NCBI RefSeq assembly: GCF_000950575.1 | Contig: NZ_CP011005.1 | Coordinates: forward strand, 806,001 to 870,000 | Source: Psychromicrobium lacuslunae | GTDB taxonomy: Bacteria; Actinomycetota; Actinomycetes; Actinomycetales; Micrococcaceae | Direction: 5' to 3' | DNA: 64,000 nucleotides | In this document: positions 1-7,825 of the stretch, in pieces | Position numbering within the stretch: position 1 is the first letter of the stretch | Layout of the letters: every line of letters begins with the position of its first letter | Notes under the pieces: generated by a model | The model's database searches: none | Seen by the model: the letters and a program-made list of their open reading frames with translations, nothing else | Told to the model about the DNA's origin: nothing | Made by a program: the position numbers and the translations under genes

Positions 1-69
1 GATGTTCGCGGTAGAAAAAGCGCCGTTCTGTGCCAGCCATTTCTAACTCCGCTGAGTGAAGTCTGTGTT

Positions 70-98
70 TTGCGTTAGTTGGCAGTTCCAACTAGACT
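70..98 (+). promoter_or_regulatory. Probable rpsA promoter
   Basis: TTGCGT (70-75), a 17-bp spacer and TAGACT (93-98) form a sigma70-like promoter. It predicts a leader of about 60 nt before the rpsA start. Positions 1-69 hold no recognisable gene; they are probably the tail of an intergenic region. Confidence 0.5.
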
Positions 99-166
99 AA
101 ACGGGCGCGTATTGCGCGTATCCAAGAGCTTTTCCACAAAACTATCCACATCGGAGTCCCTACTAC

Positions 167-1642
167 ATGACCATCACCACCCCAGAGAAGACCAGTACCC
201 CTGTCGTCGCAGTGAACGACATTGGTACTTCTGAGGATTTCCTCGCCGCTATTGATGCGACTATCAAGTACTTCAATGACGGCGATCTCGTCGAAGGCAC
301 TGTCGTCAAGGTTGACCGCGACGAAGTTCTGCTCGACATCGGCTACAAGACCGAAGGTGTTATTCCTTCCCGTGAACTTTCCATCAAGCACGACGTCGAC
401 CCCTCCGAGGTCGTTTCCGTAGGCGATGAGGTCGAGGCTTTGGTCTTGACCAAGGAAGACAAAGAAGGCCGTCTGATCCTGTCCAAGAAGCGCGCACAGT
501 ACGAGCGCGCCTGGGGCGATATCGAGAAGGTCAAGGAAGAAGACGGTGTGGTCACCGGTACGGTCATCGAGGTTGTCAAGGGTGGCTTGATCCTGGACAT
601 CGGTCTCCGTGGCTTCCTGCCGGCGTCGCTGGTCGAAATGCGCCGGGTGCGCGATTTGGCTCCGTACATCGGTCAGCAGATCGAAGCGAAGATCATCGAG
701 CTGGACAAGAACCGCAACAACGTTGTGCTTTCGCGTCGCGCTTGGCTTGAGCAGACTCAGTCCGAGGTTCGCTCGACCTTCCTGAACAAGCTGGAAAAGG
801 GTCAGGTTCGTCCCGGCGTCGTTTCCTCGATCGTCAACTTCGGTGCCTTCGTGGACCTGGGCGGCGTCGACGGCTTGGTGCACGTTTCGGAACTCTCCTG
901 GAAGCACATCGATCACCCCTCCGAGGTTGTCGAGGTCGGCCAGGAAGTCACCGTCGAGGTGCTCGAAGTCGATCTGGATCGCGAGCGGGTCTCGCTCTCG
1001 CTCAAGGCCACCCAGGAAGATCCGTGGCAGACCTTTGCCCGCACCCACGCACTGGGTCAGGTTGTCCCGGGTCGGGTCACCAAGCTGGTTCCGTTCGGTG
1101 CGTTTGTGCGCGTCGAAGACGGCATCGAGGGCTTGGTGCACATTTCCGAGCTGGCCGTGCGTCACGTTGAGCTGGCCGAGCAGGTTGTCTCCGTTGGTGA
1201 CGAGCTGTTCGTCAAGGTCATCGACATCGACCTGGAACGTCGTCGGATCTCGCTCTCGCTCAAGCAGGCTAACGAGGGTGTTGACCCCGAGTCGACCGAA
1301 TTCGATCCGGCACTCTACGGCATGGCCGCTGAGTACGACGAAGAGGGCAACTACAAGTACCCGGAGGGCTTCGACCCGGAGTCCAACGAGTGGCTCGAAG
1401 GCTTCGAGACTCAGCGAGCCACCTGGGAGCAGCAGTACGCTGAAGCCCAGACCCGTTGGGAAGCTCATAAGAAGCAGGTTGCTCAGCACGCCGCGGATGA
1501 TGCAGCTGCCGAGTCCGAGGTTGGCAGCGAAGCTGCACCGACCAGCTACTCCTCAGCTGTTGAGGCTCCGGCCGCCGACGCTGGCACCTTGGCTTCCGAT
1601 GAAGCTCTCGCCGCCCTGCGGGAGAAGCTGACCGGAAACTAA
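167..1642 (+). CDS. rpsA: 30S ribosomal protein S1
   Basis: Ribosomal protein S1 binds mRNA on the 30S subunit and helps initiate translation, mainly on structured or weak-SD messages. The 491-aa product has four S1 (OB-fold) repeats at about residues 37-107, 126-195, 211-280 and 296-366. The third and fourth carry the typical FGAFV and GLVH(V/I)SEL signatures. Four repeats plus a charged, alanine-rich tail is the usual actinobacterial form, against six repeats in E. coli. The start is ATG at 167; the upstream SD-like match (GGAG at about 153) is modest. The gene is followed by a strong hairpin terminator and appears monocistronic. Identification is secure. Confidence 0.97.
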   Translation: MTITTPEKTSTPVVAVNDIGTSEDFLAAIDATIKYFNDGDLVEGTVVKVDRDEVLLDIGYKTEGVIPSRELSIKHDVDPSEVVSVGDEVEALVLTKEDKEGRLILSKKRAQYERAWGDIEKVKEEDGVVTGTVIEVVKGGLILDIGLRGFLPASLVEMRRVRDLAPYIGQQIEAKIIELDKNRNNVVLSRRAWLEQTQSEVRSTFLNKLEKGQVRPGVVSSIVNFGAFVDLGGVDGLVHVSELSWKHIDHPSEVVEVGQEVTVEVLEVDLDRERVSLSLKATQEDPWQTFARTHALGQVVPGRVTKLVPFGAFVRVEDGIEGLVHISELAVRHVELAEQVVSVGDELFVKVIDIDLERRRISLSLKQANEGVDPESTEFDPALYGMAAEYDEEGNYKYPEGFDPESNEWLEGFETQRATWEQQYAEAQTRWEAHKKQVAQHAADDAAAESEVGSEAAPTSYSSAVEAPAADAGTLASDEALAALREKLTGN

Positions 1643-1655
1643 GTTTCCTTTCGCT

Positions 1656-1689
1656 CGGAGGGCCGCCACGTTCGCGTGGCGGCCCTCCG
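1656..1689 (+). terminator. rpsA terminator hairpin
   Basis: A perfect 15-bp GC-rich stem (1656-1670 with 1675-1689) is closed by a TTCG tetraloop, 14 bases after the rpsA stop codon. There is no long T-run, but the stem is very stable. Confidence 0.85.
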
Positions 1690-1756
1690 TCGTTAAAGCA
1701 AAATCGCCCCTCCCCACACCAGTGCCCCACCAACCCAACGCCCCACCACACACCGT

Positions 1757-1813
1757 CGAGTGTCGAGATATGGGGCTTAAAACCGGATTTTAAGCCCCAT
1801 ATATCGACACTCG
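1757..1813. repeat. 57-bp intergenic palindrome, copy A
   Basis: Two 26-bp arms (1757-1782 and 1788-1813) pair with a single mismatch around a 5-nt loop. The ends read CGAGTGT and ACACTCG. A second palindrome of identical length with the same tips lies at 30406-30462. It sits just upstream of the RBS of the next gene. Confidence 0.8.
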
Positions 1814-1829
1814 GCGAAAGGAAAGTGTT

Positions 1830-2273
1830 GTGATTCCGCAGGAATGGATCAGCGTTATTCGACCCGAGGACCGTGAAGTGGTGGGTTACCTTGAGATGTT
1901 CGAGGACGGCTTCGTGCCTTATGACTTATTGGGGCGAGCGGTGCCAGTCGAAGGTGCGCCTGAGGAATCCAATCAGGCGAACTTCGCGCCACAGCCGAGG
2001 CTCTTGGACTACCAGGACGCCGAGGACCTGCTGATTGAGCGCGGCCTGAGCTACCTTGCGGCGCGTTGGAAGCTCGAGGTGGATGACGCCGCGGAGCCTG
2101 TCGACGTGATCATCCGAGAGATTACCCCGGCCGCCGTGCTGCTGATGGTCGACGATTATGACTACGCTCAGCCGCTCGGCACGGTGATCAGCCTAGACTT
2201 ACCGGAACGCTCCGGCAGATTGCAGCAGGGCAGTGATTCAGGGCCGCGGTTCCTCAAAGCGATCCCGAACTGA
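1830..2273 (+). CDS. Conserved actinobacterial hypothetical protein
   Basis: A 147-aa acidic soluble protein with no signal peptide or membrane segment that I can see. I do not recognise a named family, although a protein of this kind next to coaE is common in Arthrobacter-like genomes. The start is GTG at 1830, preceded by AAAGGAAAG at good spacing. The N-terminal part (IPQEW, DREVVGYLEMFEDG) and the middle (LSYLAARWKLEV) look like a compact mixed alpha/beta fold. The gene is co-directional with coaE, 25 bp downstream. The 57-bp palindrome ends 16 bp before its start. Function unknown. Confidence 0.75.
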   Translation: MIPQEWISVIRPEDREVVGYLEMFEDGFVPYDLLGRAVPVEGAPEESNQANFAPQPRLLDYQDAEDLLIERGLSYLAARWKLEVDDAAEPVDVIIREITPAAVLLMVDDYDYAQPLGTVISLDLPERSGRLQQGSDSGPRFLKAIPN

Positions 2274-2286
2274 GCCTGGGTGCTCA

Positions 2287-2292
2287 TAGAAT
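2287..2292 (+). promoter_or_regulatory. -10 element of predicted leaderless coaE promoter
   Basis: TAGAAT ends 6 nt before the coaE ATG (2299). There is no SD in the intervening AAAACC, so transcription would start at or next to the start codon. No good -35 is visible. Confidence 0.5.
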
Positions 2293-2298
2293 AAAACC

Positions 2299-3489
2299 AT
2301 GCTCTCCATTGGACTGACCGGCGGCATCGCGGCCGGAAAATCACTCGTCGGAAAACGCCTGGCCGAACTTGGTGCGGTGTTGATCGATGCCGATCTGCTG
2401 GCCCGGGAAGTGGTTGCGCCGGGTACAGCCGGACTGGCGGAGATTCGTCAGACCTTCGGCGCGGAGCTGATCTCGGGGGAGGGCGAGCTGAATCGAGCCA
2501 GGCTTGGCGAGTTGATTTTCTCCGATCAGTCCAAACGGGAAAAGCTCAATGCTATCGTGCACCCCAAGGTCCGAGCCAGAGCCGCCGAGCTAAGGGCTGA
2601 AGCCGGTCGCGAGGCGATTATCGTGCAAGACATCCCTCTGCTGGTAGAAACCGGCCAAGGCGCTAATTTTCACCTGGTGATCGTGGTGGACGCCGCCGAT
2701 GAACTACGGGTGGCCCGGATGGTAACGCTACGCGGCCTGTCGGAAGCCGAAGCTCAGGACCGGCTGCGGGCTCAGGCAAGCCGTCAAGAACGCCTAAGCG
2801 TTGCTGATATTGTGCTCGATAACAACGGCACCGAGGCGGAGCTACTGAGCCAGATCGACGAAGTTTGGGAAAATCGTTTGCAGCCCTTTAACCACAATCT
2901 CTTGCTGCGGCAGCGAGCCAAGCGATGTGGGCCGGCTGTGCTGTCTCCCGCTGATCCGCGTTGGCCGGAGATAGCGGATCGCTTGGCCAGCCGGATCATG
3001 CTGGCCTGTGGGGATCAGGCGGTTGGCGTCGACCATATCGGCTCAACCTCGATTCCCGGTCTTGACGCCAAGGATGTAATCGACCTACAACTCAGGGTGC
3101 GATCTCTGGAGATTGCCGACCAGCTAGCGCCGGCACTAGCCGCCGCTGGTTTCCCGGCACTGGAGGGGGATTGGCGGGACACCCCGAAGAGTTTCGACCC
3201 TGACCCGGAGCATTGGCTTAAGCGATTGCATGGCAATGCCGATCCGGGCCAGCAAGTAAACCTGCATGTTCGGGTGGACGGCTCGGCCGGCGCGAATTAC
3301 GCGCTTGCCTTCAGAGATTGGTTGCGCGCTGACACCGAGATGAAGGAACGCTACCTTCAGGAGAAACGACGGCTCGCTGAACTGCACGCCAATGACGCCA
3401 ATACCGGCGGCTATGCCGAGGCCAAGGAACCGTGGTTCACCGAAGTGGCTGAGCCAGGCCTAGCTGCCTGGCTGGCTCGCGCTAACTAG
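2299..3489 (+). CDS. coaE: Dephospho-CoA kinase with C-terminal GrpB/UPF0157 domain
   Basis: CoaE phosphorylates the ribose 3'-OH of dephospho-CoA in the last step of coenzyme A synthesis. Residues 1-200 are the kinase: the P-loop GLTGGIAAGKS lies at about 5-15, followed by DADLLAREVV and the lid region. From about residue 205 to the end there is a GrpB/UPF0157 domain, a nucleotidyltransferase-like fold, marked by DHIGSTSIPGLDAKD. The total of 396 aa is roughly twice a stand-alone CoaE. The same two-domain arrangement is known from the mycobacterial enzyme (Rv1631), so it is not an assembly artefact. The role of the second domain is uncertain; a folding or regulatory role has been suggested for such tails. 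Confidence 0.95.
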   Translation: MLSIGLTGGIAAGKSLVGKRLAELGAVLIDADLLAREVVAPGTAGLAEIRQTFGAELISGEGELNRARLGELIFSDQSKREKLNAIVHPKVRARAAELRAEAGREAIIVQDIPLLVETGQGANFHLVIVVDAADELRVARMVTLRGLSEAEAQDRLRAQASRQERLSVADIVLDNNGTEAELLSQIDEVWENRLQPFNHNLLLRQRAKRCGPAVLSPADPRWPEIADRLASRIMLACGDQAVGVDHIGSTSIPGLDAKDVIDLQLRVRSLEIADQLAPALAAAGFPALEGDWRDTPKSFDPDPEHWLKRLHGNADPGQQVNLHVRVDGSAGANYALAFRDWLRADTEMKERYLQEKRRLAELHANDANTGGYAEAKEPWFTEVAEPGLAAWLARAN

Positions 3490-3512
3490 CACGGGGTGAC
3501 TATCGGAGGCCC

Positions 3513-3863
3513 TTAGCCACCACAGGTATAGGTGACCCCGCCACGCACGTGAGTACCCGGGCCGAGCTCGGCGCAGGTCTGTAAAACGTGCTGAAGGGTG
3601 ACGAAAAGTACTACGCCGACGATGATACTGCCGATGATGGCGAGAATGCTCAAGACGATGCCGATCACCGCTGGAGCATTGCTGAAGCCGGCCTTTTTCG
3701 ATTTATTCAACCCGATAATGCCGAGGATCAGCCCGACCAGGCCGAGGAAGACAAAAGGCAGCACAATTGACAGAATGCCCATCACCTTGCCCGGGTCCTG
3801 CTGCGCCTGGACCGGGTACCCTACCGGTTGAGGGACGGGCTGTTGCGGCTGCTGGTAGGACAT
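3513..3863 (-). CDS. DUF4190-like small membrane protein
   Basis: A 116-aa protein with a Q/P-rich cytoplasmic N-terminus (about residues 1-25), two hydrophobic segments (about 28-50 and 64-92) separated by the basic motif NKSKKAGF, and a short extracellular tail with two cysteines (CAEL and YTCGG) that could form a disulfide. This pattern fits the DUF4190 family of unknown function. The start is ATG at 3863 with AAGGAG about 7 nt upstream on the minus strand. It is a paralogue of the next minus-strand gene and lies downstream of it, separated by a strong terminator. Confidence 0.75.
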   Translation of the reverse strand: MSYQQPQQPVPQPVGYPVQAQQDPGKVMGILSIVLPFVFLGLVGLILGIIGLNKSKKAGFSNAPAVIGIVLSILAIIGSIIVGVVLFVTLQHVLQTCAELGPGTHVRGGVTYTCGG

Positions 3864-3919
3864 CTGAACTCCTTGAGGTTAATGGCTGAGCTGGCTAGCT
3901 GGGGGCTGGCTAATTAAAA

Positions 3920-3949
3920 ACCCGGGGTGGCAGCGCTGCCACCCCGGGT
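3920..3949 (-). terminator. 30-nt perfect palindromic terminator
   Basis: Positions 3920-3949 form a perfect 30-nt palindrome with no unpaired loop. On the minus strand it is followed by a T-rich tract (complement of 3911-3919), so it reads as an intrinsic terminator for the gene at 3971-4303. Confidence 0.85.
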
Positions 3950-3970
3950 GAAAGTAACGACACTTGGAGC

Positions 3971-4303
3971 TTAGAAACCCAACAAAACGTTGCTGTAGTT
4001 CTGCAACTGGGTCGACACGGTGGCAAGCATGGCGATGCTGGCGATGATCGAAATGATCGTGCCAATGGTGGTGATAATGCCGATGATGATGCCAACAAAA
4101 GCGGGAGTGTTCTTGAAACCGGCTTTCTTTGACTGGTTATTAGCGATAATCGAGATGATCAAGCCGACCACGCTGAATAGAATGGCGCAGACCAGGCCAA
4201 CGATGCCCAGGGTCTTGCCGGGGAAATCACCGCCGGCCGCGGGCGGGTAGCTGCCCTGAGGAGCGTTGTAATTGACGGGCTGTTGCCCGGAGGTGTCAGT
4301 CAT
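3971..4303 (-). CDS. DUF4190-like small membrane protein (paralogue)
   Basis: A 110-aa protein built like its neighbour at 3513-3863: a polar N-terminus rich in Q, N, P and G (about residues 1-28), two hydrophobic segments (about 31-52 and 66-95), and the intervening motif NNQSKKAGF. The shared SKKAGF(S/K)N(A/T)PA core shows a tandem duplication. It lacks the cysteine-containing tail of its paralogue. The start is ATG at 4303 with AGAGAGG upstream. It has its own terminator, so the pair is probably not a single transcript. Function unknown. Confidence 0.75.
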   Translation of the reverse strand: MTDTSGQQPVNYNAPQGSYPPAAGGDFPGKTLGIVGLVCAILFSVVGLIISIIANNQSKKAGFKNTPAFVGIIIGIITTIGTIISIIASIAMLATVSTQLQNYSNVLLGF

Positions 4304-4439
4304 GAGGGCCTCTCTTCTTAGCTGAAATTGCGCGAGGTGTTGATTGCCTAAACACTTTATCGAATCCTGTGTCTAAACCCTAGGATTATTGAACAGAACT
4401 TTGGCTGTGCTCGCCTCGCAAACTGTCGGTGCCACGCAG

Positions 4440-4445
4440 TAGCGT
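4440..4445 (+). promoter_or_regulatory. -10 element of predicted leaderless uvrB promoter
   Basis: TAGCGT ends 6 nt before the uvrB ATG at 4452. The GGGG between them is too close to the ATG to act as a normal SD. A weak -35 (TCGCAA, 4416-4421) is 18 bp upstream. I found no LexA-type box here. Confidence 0.4.
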
Positions 4446-4451
4446 AGGGGT

Positions 4452-6533
4452 ATGAGTCTTGCACAACCGATTAATCGCGTCGTCGCGCCTTTTGAAGTGG
4501 TCAGCGAATTCCAGCCAGCTGGCGATCAGCCGGCCGCTATTGAGGATTTGACCCAGCGGATCAATAACGGCGAAAAGGACATTGTGCTGCTTGGAGCCAC
4601 CGGCACCGGAAAGTCTGCCACCACGGCCTGGCTGATCGAGCAAGTGCAACGTCCCACTCTGGTGATGGTGCAGAACAAGACGCTAGCCGCGCAGCTGGCC
4701 AACGAATTCCGTGAATTATTGCCGAATAATGCGGTGGAGTACTTCGTCTCCTATTACGACTACTACCAGCCGGAAGCCTATGTTCCGCAGACCGATACCT
4801 TCATTGAAAAGGACTCCTCGGTCAACGAGGAAGTGGAGCGGCTCCGATATTCAGCCACGAATTCCTTGCTAACCAGGCGCGATGTTGTGGTGGTCGCCTC
4901 GGTTTCCTGCATTTACGGTTTGGGCACCCCGGAGGAATACGTCTCGGGAATGGTGACCCTGCACCAGGGCGAGCAAGTCAATCGCGATGATCTGCTGCGG
5001 AAATTCGTCGGCATGCAGTACAAGCGAAATGATGTCGACTTTCACCGCGGCACCTTCCGGGTGCGGGGCGATACGGTGGAAATTATCCCAATGTACGAGG
5101 AGCAGGCGCTTCGCATTGAGTTCTTCGGTGATGAGATTGAGAAAATCTATACCCTGCACCCGCTGACCGGCGAGGTGATAAGGGAAGAAACTGAGATGTA
5201 CGTCTTCCCGGCCTCACACTATGTTGCCGGCCCGGAGCGAATGGCCAGGGCCATTGCCACCATCGAGGATGAGCTGGCGGTGCGGCTCAAGGAGCTTGAA
5301 TCGCAGAACAAGCTGCTGGAAGCTCAACGACTCCGGATGCGCACCACCTATGACCTGGAAATGATGCAGCAGATGGGTTTCTGCAATGGCATCGAGAACT
5401 ATTCGCGGCATATTGACGGGCGGACTGCGGGCAGCGCGCCGAGTTGCTTGCTCGATTACTTCCCGGACGATTTCCTGCTGGTTATTGATGAATCGCATGT
5501 CACGGTGCCGCAGATTGGTGCCATGTACGAGGGCGATATGTCCCGTAAACGGACGCTCGTGGATCACGGTTTCCGGTTGCCCTCGGCGATGGATAACCGG
5601 CCGCTGAAGTGGGACGAGTTCCTGGAACGGATCGGTCAAACCGTTTACCTTTCGGCGACACCGGGTAAATATGAACTGGCTAAGTCGGATGGCGTGGTGC
5701 AGCAGATTATCCGGCCTACCGGTTTGATTGACCCCGAAGTGATTATTAAGCCCACCAAAGGCCAGATTGATGATTTGCTCGGTGAAATCAGGAGTCGGGT
5801 AGAGCTCAATGAACGCGTCTTGGTTACCACCTTGACCAAGCGGATGGCTGAGGACCTGACCGAGTACCTGCTCGGCCATGGCATTAAGGTGCAGTACCTG
5901 CACTCCGACGTCGACACGCTAAGGCGGGTCGAGTTGCTCAGGGACCTGCGGTTGGGCACGTTCGACGTGCTGGTTGGTATTAACTTGCTGCGCGAGGGGC
6001 TTGATCTACCCGAAGTCTCCTTGGTCAGCATCTTGGATGCTGATAAGGAGGGGTTCTTGCGTTCGGCGACTTCGCTGATCCAGACCATTGGTCGTGCGGC
6101 CCGGAACGTTTCGGGTCAGGTGCATATGTACGCTGACAAGATTACTGATTCGATGGCCACCGCAATCGATGAAACCAATCGTCGTCGTGCGGTTCAGGTG
6201 GCTTACAACACCGAACACGGTATTGATCCGATGCCACTGCGCAAGAAAATCGCCGATATCACTGACTCGCTGGCACGAGAAGACGCGGATACCAAGAGCC
6301 TGCTGGAAAGCGCGGCCAAGGGTAAAGCGCGCGGCAAGGCACCCACTCCAGTACGTCATGATGGCTTGGCCGCGGTGCCGGCCGAGGACCTGGTCGATCT
6401 TATTGAGCAGCTCACCACGCAGATGCATGGTGCAGCCGCCGAATTGCAGTTCGAGTTGGCCGCGAGGCTGCGGGATGAGGTTGGCGATCTGAAGAAGGAG
6501 CTGCGTCAAATGCAGAATGCCGGACACGCCTGA
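4452..6533 (+). CDS. uvrB: UvrABC excinuclease subunit B
   Basis: UvrB is the damage-verifying helicase of nucleotide excision repair. It is loaded on DNA by UvrA and then recruits UvrC. The 693-aa product has Walker [12 protein letters not shown] (about residue 50), the beta-hairpin motif YDYYQPEAY (about 97), the DExH-type box DESH, helicase motif V ([10 protein letters not shown]), motif VI (TIGRAARN) and a C-terminal UVR motif near [10 protein letters not shown] that contacts UvrC. All helicase motifs are intact and the length is normal for the family. uvrA and uvrC lie 12-19 kb downstream on the same strand. Confidence 0.98.
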   Translation: MSLAQPINRVVAPFEVVSEFQPAGDQPAAIEDLTQRINNGEKDIVLLGATGTGKSATTAWLIEQVQRPTLVMVQNKTLAAQLANEFRELLPNNAVEYFVSYYDYYQPEAYVPQTDTFIEKDSSVNEEVERLRYSATNSLLTRRDVVVVASVSCIYGLGTPEEYVSGMVTLHQGEQVNRDDLLRKFVGMQYKRNDVDFHRGTFRVRGDTVEIIPMYEEQALRIEFFGDEIEKIYTLHPLTGEVIREETEMYVFPASHYVAGPERMARAIATIEDELAVRLKELESQNKLLEAQRLRMRTTYDLEMMQQMGFCNGIENYSRHIDGRTAGSAPSCLLDYFPDDFLLVIDESHVTVPQIGAMYEGDMSRKRTLVDHGFRLPSAMDNRPLKWDEFLERIGQTVYLSATPGKYELAKSDGVVQQIIRPTGLIDPEVIIKPTKGQIDDLLGEIRSRVELNERVLVTTLTKRMAEDLTEYLLGHGIKVQYLHSDVDTLRRVELLRDLRLGTFDVLVGINLLREGLDLPEVSLVSILDADKEGFLRSATSLIQTIGRAARNVSGQVHMYADKITDSMATAIDETNRRRAVQVAYNTEHGIDPMPLRKKIADITDSLAREDADTKSLLESAAKGKARGKAPTPVRHDGLAAVPAEDLVDLIEQLTTQMHGAAAELQFELAARLRDEVGDLKKELRQMQNAGHA

Positions 6534-6575
6534 GCCGCGCAACGCTAAGGTTTCGGTGCGGTAGAATAGTAGCTG

Positions 6576-6690
6576 CGTAGGGGAGTATCCCAAGTGCTAC
6601 GAACGTCAACACGCAGAGCATAGTTGCTCCGCCGGGCGTAGCGGTCGAAGTGATTCGGCGGAGAGACTTGCGGCGATTTCGCCTACCTGA
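6576..6690 (+). ncRNA. yybP-ykoY-type manganese riboswitch
   Basis: The leader upstream of the TerC gene carries the conserved pieces of the yybP-ykoY Mn2+ riboswitch in order: GGGGAGTA (6581-6588), GTCAACACG (6605-6613) and GGAGAGAC (6660-6667). The outer P1 helix can form between GTAGG (6577-6581) and CCTAC (6682-6686). In this class Mn2+ binding turns on exporter expression. The RBS (GAAAGGG) follows directly after P1, which suggests control of translation initiation. No Rfam covariance scan was possible. Confidence 0.75.
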
Positions 6691-6699
6691 AAGGGTCTC

Positions 6700-7737
6700 G
6701 TGACCGAGCTACCTCTTGCCTTTGAAATTGGAACCTTCGTGGTTCTCGGGCTTATTCTGCTCTTCGACCTGCTGTTAGTCCTGAAGAGACCACATGAACC
6801 ATCGATGAAGGAAGCCGGTCTGTGGATCGCCTTCTACGTCGGACTGGCGCTGATTTTTGCCGTTTTGATGTTTGTCTTCACAGGTGTTGAACATGGCTCA
6901 CAGTTCATCGCCGGCTGGATCACCGAATACAGTCTGAGCATCGATAACCTCTTCGTCTTCATCATTATCTTGGCGCGCTTCGGAGTGCCCAGAAAGTATC
7001 AGCAAGAAGCCCTCATGGTGGGCATTATTTTGGCGCTGGTACTGCGCGGCATCTTCATTCTGATAGGCGCTGCGGTGATCGAGAACCTCAGCTGGGTTTT
7101 CTACATCTTCGGCCTCTTCCTGCTCTATACTGCTTGGCAGCAGGCCCGTGATTCAGGCGAGGACGAGGGGCATGCGGGCGACAACGCGTTGATCCGCAAA
7201 ATCCGTTCAGTGTTGCCGATGTCGCAAGATTTCGACGGCGCGAAGGTCCGCACCGTGGTTGATGGCCGAAAGGTCTGGACCCCGATGCTGATCGTGTTCA
7301 TCGCCCTGGGCCTGACCGATTTGCTGTTCGCCGTTGACTCGATTCCGGCGATCTTCGGGCTGACCAAGGAACCGTTCATTGTCTTCACCGCCAATATCTT
7401 CGCCTTGATGGGGCTCCGCCAGCTGTACTTCTTGCTGGGCGGTTTGCTTACTCGCCTGGTCTTCCTGAAGCACGCGCTGTCGATCATTCTCGGCTTTATT
7501 GGCGTCAAGCTGATTCTGCACGCCATGCACGTGAACGAGTTGCCCTTCATCAACGGTGGTAAGGGAATCGAGTGGGCACCGGAGATCCCCACTTGGCTTT
7601 CATTGCTGGTGATTGTTGCCACCATTCTGATCGCCACCGTAGCGAGCCTATGGGTTTCTCGGGGTAAGGTCGATGCCGGTCTGCAGCAAGCCGGCGAGCT
7701 ATCCAAAATAGACGAGCAGGAAAAGCCTCAAGCCTAG
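6700..7737 (+). CDS. TerC/Alx-family membrane protein, probable Mn2+ exporter
   Basis: A 345-aa integral membrane protein with about eight or nine hydrophobic helices. The TerC family signatures are clear: SIDNLFVF in an early helix (about residue 84) and LLFAVDSIPAIF (about 207), whose conserved acidic residues lie inside the membrane. Members such as E. coli Alx and Bacillus YceF/YkoY are linked to manganese efflux. The upstream yybP-ykoY-type riboswitch supports that role over tellurite resistance. The start is GTG at 6700 with GAAAGGG at normal spacing. A hairpin at 7768-7799 ends the unit, so it is probably monocistronic. Confidence 0.9.
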   Translation: MTELPLAFEIGTFVVLGLILLFDLLLVLKRPHEPSMKEAGLWIAFYVGLALIFAVLMFVFTGVEHGSQFIAGWITEYSLSIDNLFVFIIILARFGVPRKYQQEALMVGIILALVLRGIFILIGAAVIENLSWVFYIFGLFLLYTAWQQARDSGEDEGHAGDNALIRKIRSVLPMSQDFDGAKVRTVVDGRKVWTPMLIVFIALGLTDLLFAVDSIPAIFGLTKEPFIVFTANIFALMGLRQLYFLLGGLLTRLVFLKHALSIILGFIGVKLILHAMHVNELPFINGGKGIEWAPEIPTWLSLLVIVATILIATVASLWVSRGKVDAGLQQAGELSKIDEQEKPQA

Positions 7738-7767
7738 TCACTCACTAGGCGGCTGGTCATTTGGCGG

Positions 7768-7799
7768 CTGAGGGTGCGGTGGCGCTACCGTACCCTCAG
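7768..7799 (+). terminator. Terminator-like hairpin after the TerC gene
   Basis: A 13-bp stem (7768-7780 with 7787-7799, one G-U pair) and a 6-nt loop lie 30 bases past the stop codon. There is no T-run. Confidence 0.55.
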
Positions 7800-7813
7800 T
7801 CATAACCGAGTCT

Positions 7814-7819
7814 TAAGAT
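7814..7819 (+). promoter_or_regulatory. -10 element of predicted leaderless MFS gene
   Basis: TAAGAT ends 6 nt before the GTG start at 7826, and no usable SD lies between. The spacing fits the other predicted leaderless genes in this window. Confidence 0.45.
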
Positions 7820-7825
7820 GGATGA

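Noticed and set aside
92-1489. Long open frame antisense to rpsA (465 codons)
   Set aside because: It mirrors the codon bias of rpsA on the other strand, lacks any protein motif and has no RBS. Similar antisense frames in uvrB, uvrA, sufB, gap and others are rejected for the same reason.
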